The notes beneath the pieces are model-generated. The model was not told the origin of the DNA. It was given only the letters and a program-made list of their open reading frames with translations, and ran no database searches. From contig CACJSJ010000001.1 of the NCBI GenBank assembly GCA_902596045.1, positions 1 through 64,000 on the forward strand: a stretch of DNA of 64,000 bases, written 5' to 3'. The translations under genes were made by a program, and so were the position numbers. Source of the stretch: an uncultured Pelagibacteraceae bacterium. GTDB taxonomy: Bacteria > Pseudomonadota > Alphaproteobacteria > Pelagibacterales > Pelagibacteraceae. This document shows positions 39,188-49,077 of the stretch, in pieces (the stretch's first letter is position 1; every line of letters starts with the position of its first letter).

Positions 39188-40141
39188 ATGAAAAAAATTC
39201 TAATTACTCGAAAATTAATTAAAGATAGTGAAGACAAAGCAACAAAAACTTTTGAACCAATATTTAACTCTAATGACGAGTTATATTCTCAATCAAAGAT
39301 AATCGAATTGAGCCAGGGTTGTGATGGAATTTTATCATCGTTAACCGAAAAACTTGATAAAGAAACAATTGATAAGTTGCCTGATACTATTAAGATTATC
39401 TCAAATTTTGCTGTAGGATTTGGAAATATTGATTTAGAAGCAGCAAAAAAAAGAGGCATTACTGTTACAAATACACCCGAAGTTTTATCAGATGCAACAG
39501 CAGAAATTGGAGTTCTGTTAATATTAGGTGCATGTAGAAGAGTTTCTGAGGGAATAGAGTCAGCTCGTGAAGGTGGATGGAAATGGTCAGCAGATTACTT
39601 AATAGGAAAACAATTAACTGGAACAAGGCTAGGTATTTTAGGCATGGGACGAATAGGACAAAAGATTGCTAAGATTGCCAAATCATTAGGTATGATAATT
39701 CATTATCATAATAGATCGAAATTAAATGATGAAAAAGCTGATGGTGCAATTTATCATGATAATGTAAAAAGCCTTTTTTCAGTTTCTGATGTTTTATCTA
39801 TTTGTTGTCCTGCAACTAAAGAGACAGAAAATATGATTAATAAAGAGACTGTCGAATATTTCCCTAAAGGTGCTGTCATTACAAATATAGCAAGAGGTGA
39901 TATTGTTGATGATGAAGCTTTGATTGATGCTTTGAACAGAAGAAAAATTTATGCGGTAGGACTTGATGTTTATAAAAATGAACCAAATTTAAATCCAGGT
40001 TATATGAAAATAAAGTCGGCTTTTATTTTACCACATCTTGGAAGTGCGACTAAAGATACTAGAATAGCTATGGCGAACCTCGCAATCGACAATATTGAAG
40101 AATTTTTTAAAACGGGAAATTGTAAAAATAAAGTTAATTAA
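39188..40141 (+). CDS. D-isomer 2-hydroxyacid dehydrogenase (glyoxylate/hydroxypyruvate reductase-like)
   Basis: 'FAVGFGNIDLEAAKKRGITVTNTPEVL', 'LGILGMGRIGQKIAKIAKSLGM', 'VGLDVYKNEP'. Confidence 0.94.
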   Translation: MKKILITRKLIKDSEDKATKTFEPIFNSNDELYSQSKIIELSQGCDGILSSLTEKLDKETIDKLPDTIKIISNFAVGFGNIDLEAAKKRGITVTNTPEVLSDATAEIGVLLILGACRRVSEGIESAREGGWKWSADYLIGKQLTGTRLGILGMGRIGQKIAKIAKSLGMIIHYHNRSKLNDEKADGAIYHDNVKSLFSVSDVLSICCPATKETENMINKETVEYFPKGAVITNIARGDIVDDEALIDALNRRKIYAVGLDVYKNEPNLNPGYMKIKSAFILPHLGSATKDTRIAMANLAIDNIEEFFKTGNCKNKVN

Positions 40142-40282
40142 AATTTTATACAACCCATAATAGTATTATTTTAAATAATCATTACTAACTCTAAATAATA
40201 AATGCTTGCAGGGTGCGACATCTTGTAATTAAATCAGGCTATTAGTTAATAAAATAAAGTAAAAAACGCGGAGGTAAAGGTA

Positions 40283-41581
40283 ATGAAAAAAATAGTAACT
40301 TTATTATCTTCTTTATTATTTTCTATTTTTGTATTCACCAATGCTAATTCAGCTGGTGACGAAGAGGCTATTAAAAAACTTAGTAGTTTCAAAAAAACTG
40401 GCATAGATGTTGTGGCTGATGTAATTGATCAGAATACAAAATATAGAGCAAACATAGAGAAGAATATTCTTCCAAATATTAAAATGCCTCAAGGATTTAA
40501 GATAGAAATCTTTGCAGTTGCTCCTGACGCTAGACATATGGCTGTTAGCAGAAACAAAGGTACAGTTTGGATTGGAACAAGAAAAACAAGAGTATGGCAA
40601 GCAACAGACCGAGATATGGATAATATTGCTGACACCGTAGAGCAGTTTGCTCCAACAGTGAATTTTGATATTCCTAATGGTCCATGTTACTCAGCTGATG
40701 GACATTTGTATATTGCTGAAAGAAACAGAGTTTTATGGTTTCCTGCAGCAGAATATTTCATGGAAAGTCCTGATACAGTAGCTATACCTATCATCGATCA
40801 GGGTGATTTAATCCCAGTAGAAGAAGAGTCTTATAATCACACTGCAAGAGTTTGTGCGATTGGACCAAAAGATAACAAGCTATATGTCAGCTTGGGTCAA
40901 CCATTCAATGTTGCGGGTCCAGACAAATATCCTCTTTATGATCAAGTTGGAATTGGTGGAATGATTAGATTTAATAGATTCCCAGGAAAACTTGAAAGAG
41001 AAGTAGTTGCAATTGGAATAAGAAATTCAGTTGGACATGCTTTTAATCCAAAAGACGGAACTCTATGGTTTACTGATAATCAAGTTGACGGAATGGGAGA
41101 TGAAACACCCCCAGGAGAACTAAATAAAGCTTGTGCATTAGGATCAAAAGTTTGGTACGGACATCCTTATACTGGAGGTGGTGAAGTAAGAACTAACGAG
41201 TATAAAGACAAAGCAATTCCAAAAGAATATGCAGACAATTATTGTAAGCCACAAGTTGAAATGATTGCCCATGCAGCTGATTTAGGAATGATGTTTTATA
41301 CTGGAAAAATGTTTCCAAAGAAATATCATAATGCGATCTTTAGTGCTCAGCATGGTTCTTGGAATGCAATTAAGCCAAGGGGAGCCAGAGTTATGGTCAC
41401 TTACTTAGATAGAAAAGGAAATGCTAAAAAAACAGAACCTTTTGCTGAAGGTTGGATGACTGAAATGGGTACTTACTTAGGTAGACCTGTAGATGTTCAG
41501 CAATATGTTGATGGATCTCTATTAGTATCTGACGATAAGGCTGGAGTTATTTATAGAATAACCTACGATAGTCCTGCTTAA
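40283..41581 (+). CDS. PQQ-dependent sorbosone dehydrogenase-like secreted protein
   Basis: Signal peptide; 'VAIGIRNSVGHAFNPKDGTLWFTDNQVDGMGDETPPGELNKA', 'AQHGSWNAIKPRGARVM'. Confidence 0.85.
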   Translation: MKKIVTLLSSLLFSIFVFTNANSAGDEEAIKKLSSFKKTGIDVVADVIDQNTKYRANIEKNILPNIKMPQGFKIEIFAVAPDARHMAVSRNKGTVWIGTRKTRVWQATDRDMDNIADTVEQFAPTVNFDIPNGPCYSADGHLYIAERNRVLWFPAAEYFMESPDTVAIPIIDQGDLIPVEEESYNHTARVCAIGPKDNKLYVSLGQPFNVAGPDKYPLYDQVGIGGMIRFNRFPGKLEREVVAIGIRNSVGHAFNPKDGTLWFTDNQVDGMGDETPPGELNKACALGSKVWYGHPYTGGGEVRTNEYKDKAIPKEYADNYCKPQVEMIAHAADLGMMFYTGKMFPKKYHNAIFSAQHGSWNAIKPRGARVMVTYLDRKGNAKKTEPFAEGWMTEMGTYLGRPVDVQQYVDGSLLVSDDKAGVIYRITYDSPA

Positions 41582-41597
41582 TCAATAAATTAATAAA

Positions 41598-41630
41598 AGG
41601 ATCGGTTTAATAAAACCGGTCCTTTTTTTT
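41598..41630 (+). terminator. Intrinsic terminator
   Basis: AGGATCGGTTT-aata-AAACCGGTCCT stem followed by T8. Confidence 0.92.
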
Positions 41631-41654
41631 AAAAATTTAAAAAGGTAAATGATT

Positions 41655-42053
41655 ATGAAAAAGATTTTATTACTTATTTCTTTAATTTTAATTACAGTTT
41701 TCCCAGTAAATGCAAATTCTGAAAATCAAAATAAAGTTTGTAGTGGATTTGCAAAATGGACAGAGAATGGAGAATTTAAACAAATAAGAGAAAGCAAGTG
41801 TATGACCGAAGAAGAATATAAAGCTTATTTAAATTCTCCTGACTATTTATGTAAATATTATGTAAAATCAATTTGGAAAGAGTCAGAAAGAGCTTATGGA
41901 AAAAAACAATATCAATATACTGAAGAAAAATTATCAAAGATAAAAGCTTTAAAAGACGAAGGTAAAGCTCTGTGTGACTCTGGCAAATTAAAGGAGGGTG
42001 AAGCTAAATTGGTTGAAGCAATTAAAATTATTAGCCATACGAGGATGAATTAG
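41655..42053 (+). CDS. Secreted hypothetical protein
   Basis: Signal peptide MKKILLLISLILITVFPVNANS; ~130 aa; abuts the cytochrome c gene. Confidence 0.75.
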   Translation: MKKILLLISLILITVFPVNANSENQNKVCSGFAKWTENGEFKQIRESKCMTEEEYKAYLNSPDYLCKYYVKSIWKESERAYGKKQYQYTEEKLSKIKALKDEGKALCDSGKLKEGEAKLVEAIKIISHTRMN

Positions 42054-42472
42054 TGAAATTGATTTTTACTTCATTAAGTATATTTTTTACTATCACTTTC
42101 CAAACTCTTCTAGCTGATACAAAACAAGCTGAAACAGGCTCAGTAGGAGCGACTGTTAGCAAAAATTTAACTGAAGAGCTAAGAGTTGGTAAAGCAAAAG
42201 TAGAGACTTTATGCTCTGCCTGTCATGGCCTAGATGGTGTTGCTGCATCAGGTGGAAATTCGGTAATTATTCCTAACTTAACTGCTCAGCATAAGGATTA
42301 TTTGATTGCTAAATTAAAAGATTATAAATCAAATAAAATTGATCACCCCCAAATGTCTATTATTGCCCAAATGCTAACAGATGAAGAGATATCCGCAGTA
42401 TCTGAATGGTATTCTAGAATAAAAATCAGAATTTTTGATCCAAATTTGATTTTAGGTAAACCCAGTCAATAA
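42053..42472 (+). CDS. c-type cytochrome, class I
   Basis: Signal peptide and 'KVETLCSACHGLDGVAASGGNSVIIPNL' CXXCH. Confidence 0.92.
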   Translation: MKLIFTSLSIFFTITFQTLLADTKQAETGSVGATVSKNLTEELRVGKAKVETLCSACHGLDGVAASGGNSVIIPNLTAQHKDYLIAKLKDYKSNKIDHPQMSIIAQMLTDEEISAVSEWYSRIKIRIFDPNLILGKPSQ

Positions 42473-42519
42473 ATTATTTTCAACTTAAAGTAGAAAATTT
42501 TATATATGTGGCTTTCTGA

Positions 42520-42552
42520 AATGATTGTTATCAATAATGGGGTCATTTTTTA
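42520..42552 (+). terminator. Possible weak intrinsic terminator after the cytochrome c gene
   Basis: AATGATTGTTA-tcaa-TAATGGGGTCATT imperfect stem followed by TTTT. Confidence 0.4.
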
Positions 42553-42616
42553 TAAAGACTCTTAATTAATTTTGTGCTTAAATTATAAGAGTTAATTAAC
42601 TACTAGAGGAGAAATA

Positions 42617-43771
42617 ATGACAAAAGAAAATAAATCATTGAAGATTAAAACATCTTCAAGACGTAAGTTCTTTAAAACTGCAGCTAAAGCTGGTGCAGTT
42701 GCAGCAGCTACAGTTGCAATGCCCAACATAGCTCATGCAGCTCCAGTTACATTAAAGATGCAAGCAGCTTGGCCATCAGGCGCTAACATCTTTTTTGAAA
42801 TGGCAGGAGACTACGCAAAGATGGTTAGCGACATGTCTGGAGGTTCTTTAAAAATAGATCTTCAGCCAGTTGGTTCAGTTGTAAAAACTTCTGAAATTGG
42901 TGCAGCGGTAAGTGATGGAAACCTTGATATGGGTCACTGGGTGACAGCATATTGGTATGGTAAAAATGCTGCGGCTTCACTTTTTGGTACTGGTCCTTCA
43001 TATGGAATGTCATCTCAAGAAGTTATGGGATGGATGGAATATGGTGGAGGAAGAAAACTGTATGAAGAAGCAGTAGCTTCAGTTGGATTCGATTATATTG
43101 GATTCTTTCATATGCCGATGCCAGCACAACCTTTTGGTTGGTTTAAAAAGAACGTAACAAAAGTATCTGATGTTAAAGGTATGAAGTATAGAACAGTTGG
43201 TTTAGCGACTAACGTTTTAACTGCTATGGGAATGGTTGTAAGACAATTACCAGGTGGTGAAATTCAACCAGCAATGAAAACTGGTTTGATTGATGCTGCA
43301 GAGTTTAACAACCCAACATCAGACTCACAGTTTGGAATGCAAGATGTATCTAAACACTATCACTTAGGTAGTTTCCACCAATCTCAAGAAATGTTTGAGA
43401 TACCGGTGAACAAAAAAAGATACAATAGCCTTTCACCTGCTCACCAAGCTATCTTGAAAAATGCTGCTTATGCTGCAAACTCAGATAACTACTTCAAAGC
43501 TTTAGTTAGATATTCAACTGACTTAGGTAAATTGATGAACGAGCATAAGGTTAACGTTTACCAAACTTCTGATGCTATTTTAGCTGAACAGTTAAAAGGT
43601 TGGGATAAAATAGTTGCTGAATTTTCTGGGAAAGATCCTTTCTTTAAGAAAATTATCGCATCTCAGAAAGCATATGCTAAGAGAACAATGAAGTATCTGT
43701 TGATGAATCAACCGAACTACAAATTAGCTTATGAAAATGAGTTTGGTCCAATTGCTAAAGTTAAAATTTAA
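42617..43771 (+). CDS. TRAP transporter solute-binding subunit DctP, Tat signal
   Basis: Tat-like 'SSRRKFFKTAAKAGAVAAATVAMPNIAHA', DctP fold 'GAAVSDGNLDMGHW'. Confidence 0.95.
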   Translation: MTKENKSLKIKTSSRRKFFKTAAKAGAVAAATVAMPNIAHAAPVTLKMQAAWPSGANIFFEMAGDYAKMVSDMSGGSLKIDLQPVGSVVKTSEIGAAVSDGNLDMGHWVTAYWYGKNAAASLFGTGPSYGMSSQEVMGWMEYGGGRKLYEEAVASVGFDYIGFFHMPMPAQPFGWFKKNVTKVSDVKGMKYRTVGLATNVLTAMGMVVRQLPGGEIQPAMKTGLIDAAEFNNPTSDSQFGMQDVSKHYHLGSFHQSQEMFEIPVNKKRYNSLSPAHQAILKNAAYAANSDNYFKALVRYSTDLGKLMNEHKVNVYQTSDAILAEQLKGWDKIVAEFSGKDPFFKKIIASQKAYAKRTMKYLLMNQPNYKLAYENEFGPIAKVKI

Positions 43772-43790
43772 TTAGCTTTAAATAATTCGA

Positions 43791-43823
43791 AAAGAGGGGG
43801 TTTAAAAAACCCCCTTTTTTTTT
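43791..43823 (+). terminator. Intrinsic terminator/attenuator between dctP and dctQ
   Basis: GAGGGGGTTT-aaa-AAACCCCCTTTTTTTTT. Confidence 0.9.
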
Positions 43824-43850
43824 ACTTAAATTTAATATAGTTCTAAAACT

Positions 43851-44438
43851 ATGATTACATCTTACATTAAATTTGCAGATACACTTAGCACATCTATGGG
43901 GAAAGCTTTTTCTTGGTGTATCGTTATTTTAATGGGAGGCACAGTTTATGAAGTAGTGATGGCATACGTTTTTAATGCTCCGACATTATGGAATTTTGAT
44001 TTTAGTATGCAAATGTATGGGGCAATATTAATGATGTCGGGAGCATATTGTTTAGCTACAGAAGCTCATGTTAGAGGAGATGTAATTTATAGATTATTTA
44101 GTCAAAGAACTCAGGCTTGGATAGACTTGGTACTTTACTTTCTTTTCTTTTTTCCTGGTGTTATAGCCCTAGCTTTTTACGGTTATGAGTATGCTGCTCA
44201 AGCATGGAAAATAAAAGAAACTAGCTGGAGTAGTCCTGCTCAAATTCAAATTTATATGGTTAAATCCATGATACCTGCTGCGGGTGTAATGTTAATTATT
44301 CAAGGAATAAGCGAGGTGTTTAGATCAATACTTTGTATACAGTCTGGTCAATGGCCTGCAAGAATAGTTGTGGCAGAAGAGACAGAACAATTATTAATGA
44401 GAACTTCACAAAAGGAAGATAAAGAAAATGTTGTTTAG
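43851..44438 (+). CDS. TRAP transporter small permease DctQ
   Basis: 4-TM protein 'WNFDFSMQMYGAILMMSGAYCLATEAHVRGDVIYRLFS' before DctM. Confidence 0.93.
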   Translation: MITSYIKFADTLSTSMGKAFSWCIVILMGGTVYEVVMAYVFNAPTLWNFDFSMQMYGAILMMSGAYCLATEAHVRGDVIYRLFSQRTQAWIDLVLYFLFFFPGVIALAFYGYEYAAQAWKIKETSWSSPAQIQIYMVKSMIPAAGVMLIIQGISEVFRSILCIQSGQWPARIVVAEETEQLLMRTSQKEDKENVV

Positions 44439-45789
44439 TCTTACAAACCCTGAAGTAGCTATTTTGATGATGGGTGTATTTTTATTTGCTGTACTTCTTG
44501 GTTTCCCAATAGCTTTTACTTTAATGGCAATGGGAATAGGTTTTGGCTATTATGCTTATTACGATCCAGTTTTAATGGATCATCTTTTTGATAATAGAAT
44601 ATTTTCTTTGTTTGTTAAAAATACTTATACCGTCATGGACAATAACGTTTTGACTGCTGTACCACTTTTCTTGTTTATGGGATATTTGGTTGAAAGAGCT
44701 GGAATTGTTGCTAAATTATTTTTTGCTATAAGACTTGCTGCTCATAGATTACCAGCATCAATGGCAGTAGCAGCATTAATAACTTGTACTTTATTCTCTA
44801 CTGCAACCGGAATTATTGGAGCTGTGGTAACTTTAATGGGCTTACTCGCTTGGCCAGCTATGGTTAAAGCAGGGTATGATAAGAAATTTGCATCAGGAAT
44901 AATTTGTGCTGGTGGCTGTTTAGGAATTTTAATTCCACCTAGTATTATGCTAATTGTTTATTCTGTTATAGCACAATTATCTCCATTAAGATTATTTGCA
45001 GCAGCAATCTTTCCGGGTTTAATGCTAGCAGGATTATACATTACATATGCAGTAACTAGAGCATGGCTTAATCCTTCAATAGCTCCAAGACCACCTGCCG
45101 AAGATATCCCACCAAGAGCAGAAATCTTAAAAGAAGTATTGGTTTCTTTTGTGCCTTTATTCGGTTTAATTATGTTGGTTCTAGGAACAATTCTTGCTGG
45201 GATTGCTACTCCAGCAGAAGCTGCTGCGGCTGGTGCATTTGGTGCAATTATTTTATCTTGGTTTTATAAAACATTAAAATGGCAGAATTTCAAAGAGTCA
45301 GTTTTTTTAACTGCAAAAACAACAGCAATGATTATGTGGTTATTTATTGGATCATGGACTTTTTCCTCTGTCTTTTCTTATTTAGGTGGGCATGAGGTAT
45401 TTGAACATTTCTTTACATCAATCAATATAACTACATGGCAATTTTTGGTAATAACTCAAATTATAATTTTTCTTTTAGGATGGCCTTTAGAGTGGACTGA
45501 AATTTTAATAATATTTGTACCAATATTTTTACCTTTATTAGAAATATTTGATGTTAATCCATATTTCTTTGCTATGTTAATTGCTCTTAATTTACAAACT
45601 TCTTTTTTAACTCCACCCATGGCAATGTCGGCTTATTACCTAAAAGGTGTTCAAAAAACTAACGTGGAATTAATGGAAATATTTAGAGGCATTATGCCAT
45701 TTTTAGGTATAGTTATTTTTGGAATGTTTTTAATGTATATGTTCCCTGGAATTGCTTTATGGCTACCAGACGTATTGTTTGCTGATTAA
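44428..45789 (+). CDS. TRAP transporter large permease DctM
   Basis: 'GFPIAFTLMAMGIGFGYY', 'GCLGILIPPSIMLIVYSVIAQLSPLRLFAAAIFPG'. Confidence 0.96.
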   Translation: MLFSLTNPEVAILMMGVFLFAVLLGFPIAFTLMAMGIGFGYYAYYDPVLMDHLFDNRIFSLFVKNTYTVMDNNVLTAVPLFLFMGYLVERAGIVAKLFFAIRLAAHRLPASMAVAALITCTLFSTATGIIGAVVTLMGLLAWPAMVKAGYDKKFASGIICAGGCLGILIPPSIMLIVYSVIAQLSPLRLFAAAIFPGLMLAGLYITYAVTRAWLNPSIAPRPPAEDIPPRAEILKEVLVSFVPLFGLIMLVLGTILAGIATPAEAAAAGAFGAIILSWFYKTLKWQNFKESVFLTAKTTAMIMWLFIGSWTFSSVFSYLGGHEVFEHFFTSINITTWQFLVITQIIIFLLGWPLEWTEILIIFVPIFLPLLEIFDVNPYFFAMLIALNLQTSFLTPPMAMSAYYLKGVQKTNVELMEIFRGIMPFLGIVIFGMFLMYMFPGIALWLPDVLFAD

Positions 45790-45797
45790 AAGAAAAG

Positions 45798-47123
45798 ATG
45801 ATTGATATATTTTCGCTTAGTGTCGAGGAGATGGCCTTAAAGATTAAAGATGGTCAATTAACATCTGTTGAAGTTTGCGAACAATATATTGAAAGAATAA
45901 ATAAATTTGAAAAAGATATAAAAGCTTGGGTGCACTTTGATAAAAAAATTTTATTAGAGAAAGCAGCTGATGCTGATGAACATAGAAAATCAGGAAAACC
46001 AGTTGGTTCACTTCATGGAGTTCCTGTAGCTATCAAAGATATTATTGGAACTGTAGACATGCCAACGGAATGTGGAACGCCGATAAGAAAAGGTAAATCT
46101 TATTCACAAAATGCTGAGATAGTTGAACTTTTACATTCAGCAGGAGCTATTGTGATGGGTAAAACAGCTACGTCTGAATTAGCATATCTTGGACCACCAA
46201 AAACAACCAACCCTCACGATTATTCTCGAACTCCAGGCGGTTCTTCAAGTGGATCTGCAGCTTCTGTTGCATCGTTAATGACACCTCTTTCGATTGGGTC
46301 TCAAACAGGTGGATCAGTTATTAGACCAGCTTCCTATTGTGGTGTAGTTGGATATAAACCAAGCTACGGCTTGATTTCAAGAAATGGTGTTCTAAGAACT
46401 TCTTACGCATTAGATCATATAGGCATTTTTGGTAGAACTGTTGAGGATGTCGCTTTATTAGCAAAAGTTTTAATTAAAAAAGATCATCATGATTCAGCAA
46501 CTATCTATTATTCATCAGAAAATATTTTAGAGGAAACCAAGAAGGGACCTTCATATGAACCAAAATTTATTTTTTATAAGTCAGATTATTGGAAAATAAT
46601 TGATAAAAAATCAAGAGAATCTTTTGAATACTTCATAAAGTCATTTAAAAATATTGAGGTTTTTGATACTCCATCTTATTTTAAAGATATTCATAAATAT
46701 CATCAAATCATTCATGAAACTGATTTAGCTAATAATTTTGCTTTGTATTATAAAAAATATAAATCTAAATTATCTAAATATATGCAAACTGCTATAGCTA
46801 AGGGCAATAAGTATTCAGCAAAAGAATATGCGGAGGCAATTGATTTCAAAAAAAGAAGTTATGAGTCTTATAAAGAAGTTTTTGAGGATTACCACGGAGT
46901 GCTGTCACCATCTAGTCCCGGTGTTGCCCCAAAAGGTCTTAAGAGCACTGGAACTGCAGAATTTAATAAAGTCTGGTCTTATTTAGGAACTCCTTGTATT
47001 TCTCTTCCTTTGCTTGAAGGTGAAAATAATTTACCTTTAGGAGTGCAGCTCATTGGGGATCGTTATGATGATCATAGATTTTTAGGGGTTGCTAATTGGT
47101 TAGAAAAGGAATGTAATAATTAA
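45798..47123 (+). CDS. Amidase (amidase-signature family)
   Basis: 'PVAIKDIIGTVDMPTECGTPIRKG', 'RTPGGSSSGSAASVASLMTPLSIGSQTGGSVIRPASYCGVVGYKPSYG'. Confidence 0.95.
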   Translation: MIDIFSLSVEEMALKIKDGQLTSVEVCEQYIERINKFEKDIKAWVHFDKKILLEKAADADEHRKSGKPVGSLHGVPVAIKDIIGTVDMPTECGTPIRKGKSYSQNAEIVELLHSAGAIVMGKTATSELAYLGPPKTTNPHDYSRTPGGSSSGSAASVASLMTPLSIGSQTGGSVIRPASYCGVVGYKPSYGLISRNGVLRTSYALDHIGIFGRTVEDVALLAKVLIKKDHHDSATIYYSSENILEETKKGPSYEPKFIFYKSDYWKIIDKKSRESFEYFIKSFKNIEVFDTPSYFKDIHKYHQIIHETDLANNFALYYKKYKSKLSKYMQTAIAKGNKYSAKEYAEAIDFKKRSYESYKEVFEDYHGVLSPSSPGVAPKGLKSTGTAEFNKVWSYLGTPCISLPLLEGENNLPLGVQLIGDRYDDHRFLGVANWLEKECNN

Positions 47124-47124
47124 A

Positions 47125-47301
47125 ATGCAAAAGTTTACAACATTTTTAGGATCTATTTTCGCGATAGCTTTTTTAGTTGGTCTTGCTACTACATTAACTA
47201 GATCACCGATGATAGGTTTTTTTGATGTATTGCCAGTTTATATTTTAATGGGTATTGCAATTTTTATGATGGTTTATGAAGCCTTCTTTGAAAAAAAATA
47301 G
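47125..47301 (+). CDS. Small two-TM membrane protein (58 aa), hypothetical
   Basis: MQKFTTFLGSIFAIAFLVGLATTLTRSPMIGFFDVLPVYILMGIAIFMMVYEAFFEKK; immediately after amidase; below ORF-track cutoff. Confidence 0.7.
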   Translation: MQKFTTFLGSIFAIAFLVGLATTLTRSPMIGFFDVLPVYILMGIAIFMMVYEAFFEKK

Positions 47302-47320
47302 ATAATTCAAGATTAAATCA

Positions 47321-48226
47321 TTGAGTACAAAAACTAATAATCTTTTTGCATTCTCTCTTTTATTTATTCAGCCTATTTTTATGGCATCAAACTTAGTGGT
47401 AGCCAGAGGTGGAGTAGAATATGTTCCACCAATTTCCTTAGCATTTTGGAGATGGACATTAGTTTTTTTAATTCTCCTACCCTTTACTTATGTAACCTTA
47501 AAAAAAAATTATAAAATTTTAAAAAAAGAATATAAAAAACTTTTTTTCTTAGGTGCAACTGGCTGCGGTATCTGTGGTGCGTTCCCTTTTTTAGCTGGCC
47601 AAACCACTACAGTTACTAATATGGGAATTATATATACGTCTTCTCCAATATTTATAATTTTGATTTCTAGTATTTTTTTTAATGAAAAAATTAATTTAAC
47701 TAAGATTATTGGGCTTATAACTTGTTTAATTGGAGTCTTTGCAATTATTATAAAGGGTGATTTTTACTTATTAATAAATCTAAATTTTACAATTGGTGAT
47801 CTTTGGATGTTAGCAGCTGCTATAGGATGGGCATTATATTCAATTTACTTATTTTATTGGAAATCAAAACTTGAAATTTTTCAAAGATTTACTTTAATTG
47901 CATTTTTTGGTGCAGTCAGCTTACTTCCTTTTTATATTGGGGAAGAAATTTTTTTTGAAAAAACTGTATTTAATAAACAATTTTTAATGTGGGTAATTTT
48001 TGCAGCTATCTCTCCAGGTATAATTGCATTCACACTTTATACTATTACACAAAAAAAACTTGGTGCCTCTTTGACCGGATTTACATTATATATTTTTACA
48101 ATCTATGGAGCGATATATGGTTATTTTTTATTTGGAGAAAAATTAGAAAACTATCATTTGATAGGAACAATTTTGGTATTTATTGGTGTATATTTAGCAA
48201 AGAAAAAAAATGTTCAAAAAATTTAG
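47321..48226 (+). CDS. EamA/DMT family transporter (RhaT-like)
   Basis: 10-TM pattern, 'ISLAFWRWTLVFLILLP', 'YFLFGEKLENYHLIGTILVFIGVYLA'; TTG start. Confidence 0.9.
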   Translation: MSTKTNNLFAFSLLFIQPIFMASNLVVARGGVEYVPPISLAFWRWTLVFLILLPFTYVTLKKNYKILKKEYKKLFFLGATGCGICGAFPFLAGQTTTVTNMGIIYTSSPIFIILISSIFFNEKINLTKIIGLITCLIGVFAIIIKGDFYLLINLNFTIGDLWMLAAAIGWALYSIYLFYWKSKLEIFQRFTLIAFFGAVSLLPFYIGEEIFFEKTVFNKQFLMWVIFAAISPGIIAFTLYTITQKKLGASLTGFTLYIFTIYGAIYGYFLFGEKLENYHLIGTILVFIGVYLAKKKNVQKI

Positions 48227-49028
48227 GAAGAATTTATTGCAATTAGTTTTAATTATCTTTTTTTTGTATTTTTTTGTTTTAGTATTTTTATACTTCTATC
48301 AGCGAAATTTACTTTATCATCCGAATGAAAATAACTATTCAGGAGACAAAATTTTAGTTGATATTAAAAAAGTTAAAATACAAACTTCAGATAATATTGA
48401 ACTACTTGGATGGTATCATGAAAAAAATCTTAAAGACTTCAAAACTTTAATTTACTTTCATGGGAATGCAGGATCTTTAGAAAATAGAATTCATAAGCTT
48501 AATCATTTTCAAGACATGAATATCAATTTTTTAATTATAGCTTGGCGAGGGTTTAGTGGAAATAATGGCAAACCTTCTGAACAAGGACTCTATGAAGATG
48601 GAAAAAGTGCAATTAATTGGATTACTGAAAAACAGGTAGATGAAAAAAATATTATTTTATATGGAGAGTCATTAGGTACAGGGGTAGCTACACATTTAGC
48701 TCAAAATAAAAGTTATGCAGGCATTATTTTAGAAACTCCATTTACATCTATGATAGATGCTGCCAAAACATTTTATCCTTACATTCCAGTAAATTTGTTA
48801 CTTAAAGATAAATTTGAAAATTATAAAAAAGTCAAGAACATCAACTCACCTACTTTAGTTATGCATGGTGAGGCAGATCAAATAGTTCCGTTTTCAATGG
48901 GTAAAAAAATTTATGAATTAGCTAATGAACCAAAATATTCTTACTTTACTAAATATGACAATCATATGATGGAGTATGATGAAAAGTTAGTTTTAGCACT
49001 AAAGTCATTTCTTAAAAGTTTAAATTAA
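48210..49028 (+). CDS. Alpha/beta hydrolase (BEM46/ABHD-like)
   Basis: 'YFHGNAGSLENR', 'ILYGESLGTGVATHLA', 'LVMHGEADQIVPFSMG'. Confidence 0.92.
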   Translation: MFKKFRKNLLQLVLIIFFLYFFVLVFLYFYQRNLLYHPNENNYSGDKILVDIKKVKIQTSDNIELLGWYHEKNLKDFKTLIYFHGNAGSLENRIHKLNHFQDMNINFLIIAWRGFSGNNGKPSEQGLYEDGKSAINWITEKQVDEKNIILYGESLGTGVATHLAQNKSYAGIILETPFTSMIDAAKTFYPYIPVNLLLKDKFENYKKVKNINSPTLVMHGEADQIVPFSMGKKIYELANEPKYSYFTKYDNHMMEYDEKLVLALKSFLKSLN

Positions 49029-49077
49029 GACACATTCCAACCAAATAAAATTCAATATTGTCTTTTAAGTTAAAAAT

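Noticed and set aside
40141-40283. 141-bp gap with GC-richer GCTTGCAGGGTGCGACATCTTG as a possible riboswitch
   Set aside because: No convincing stem set found by eye; needs comparative data
42558-42592. ACTCTTA...TAAGAGT inverted repeat with TTAATTAA palindromes before dctP
   Set aside because: Only 7 A/T-rich bp with a 21-nt loop; expected by chance in this AT-rich sequence
47989-48246. 85-aa +strand ORF
   Set aside because: Alternate frame of the DMT transporter gene; Tyr/Ile-rich composition with no support
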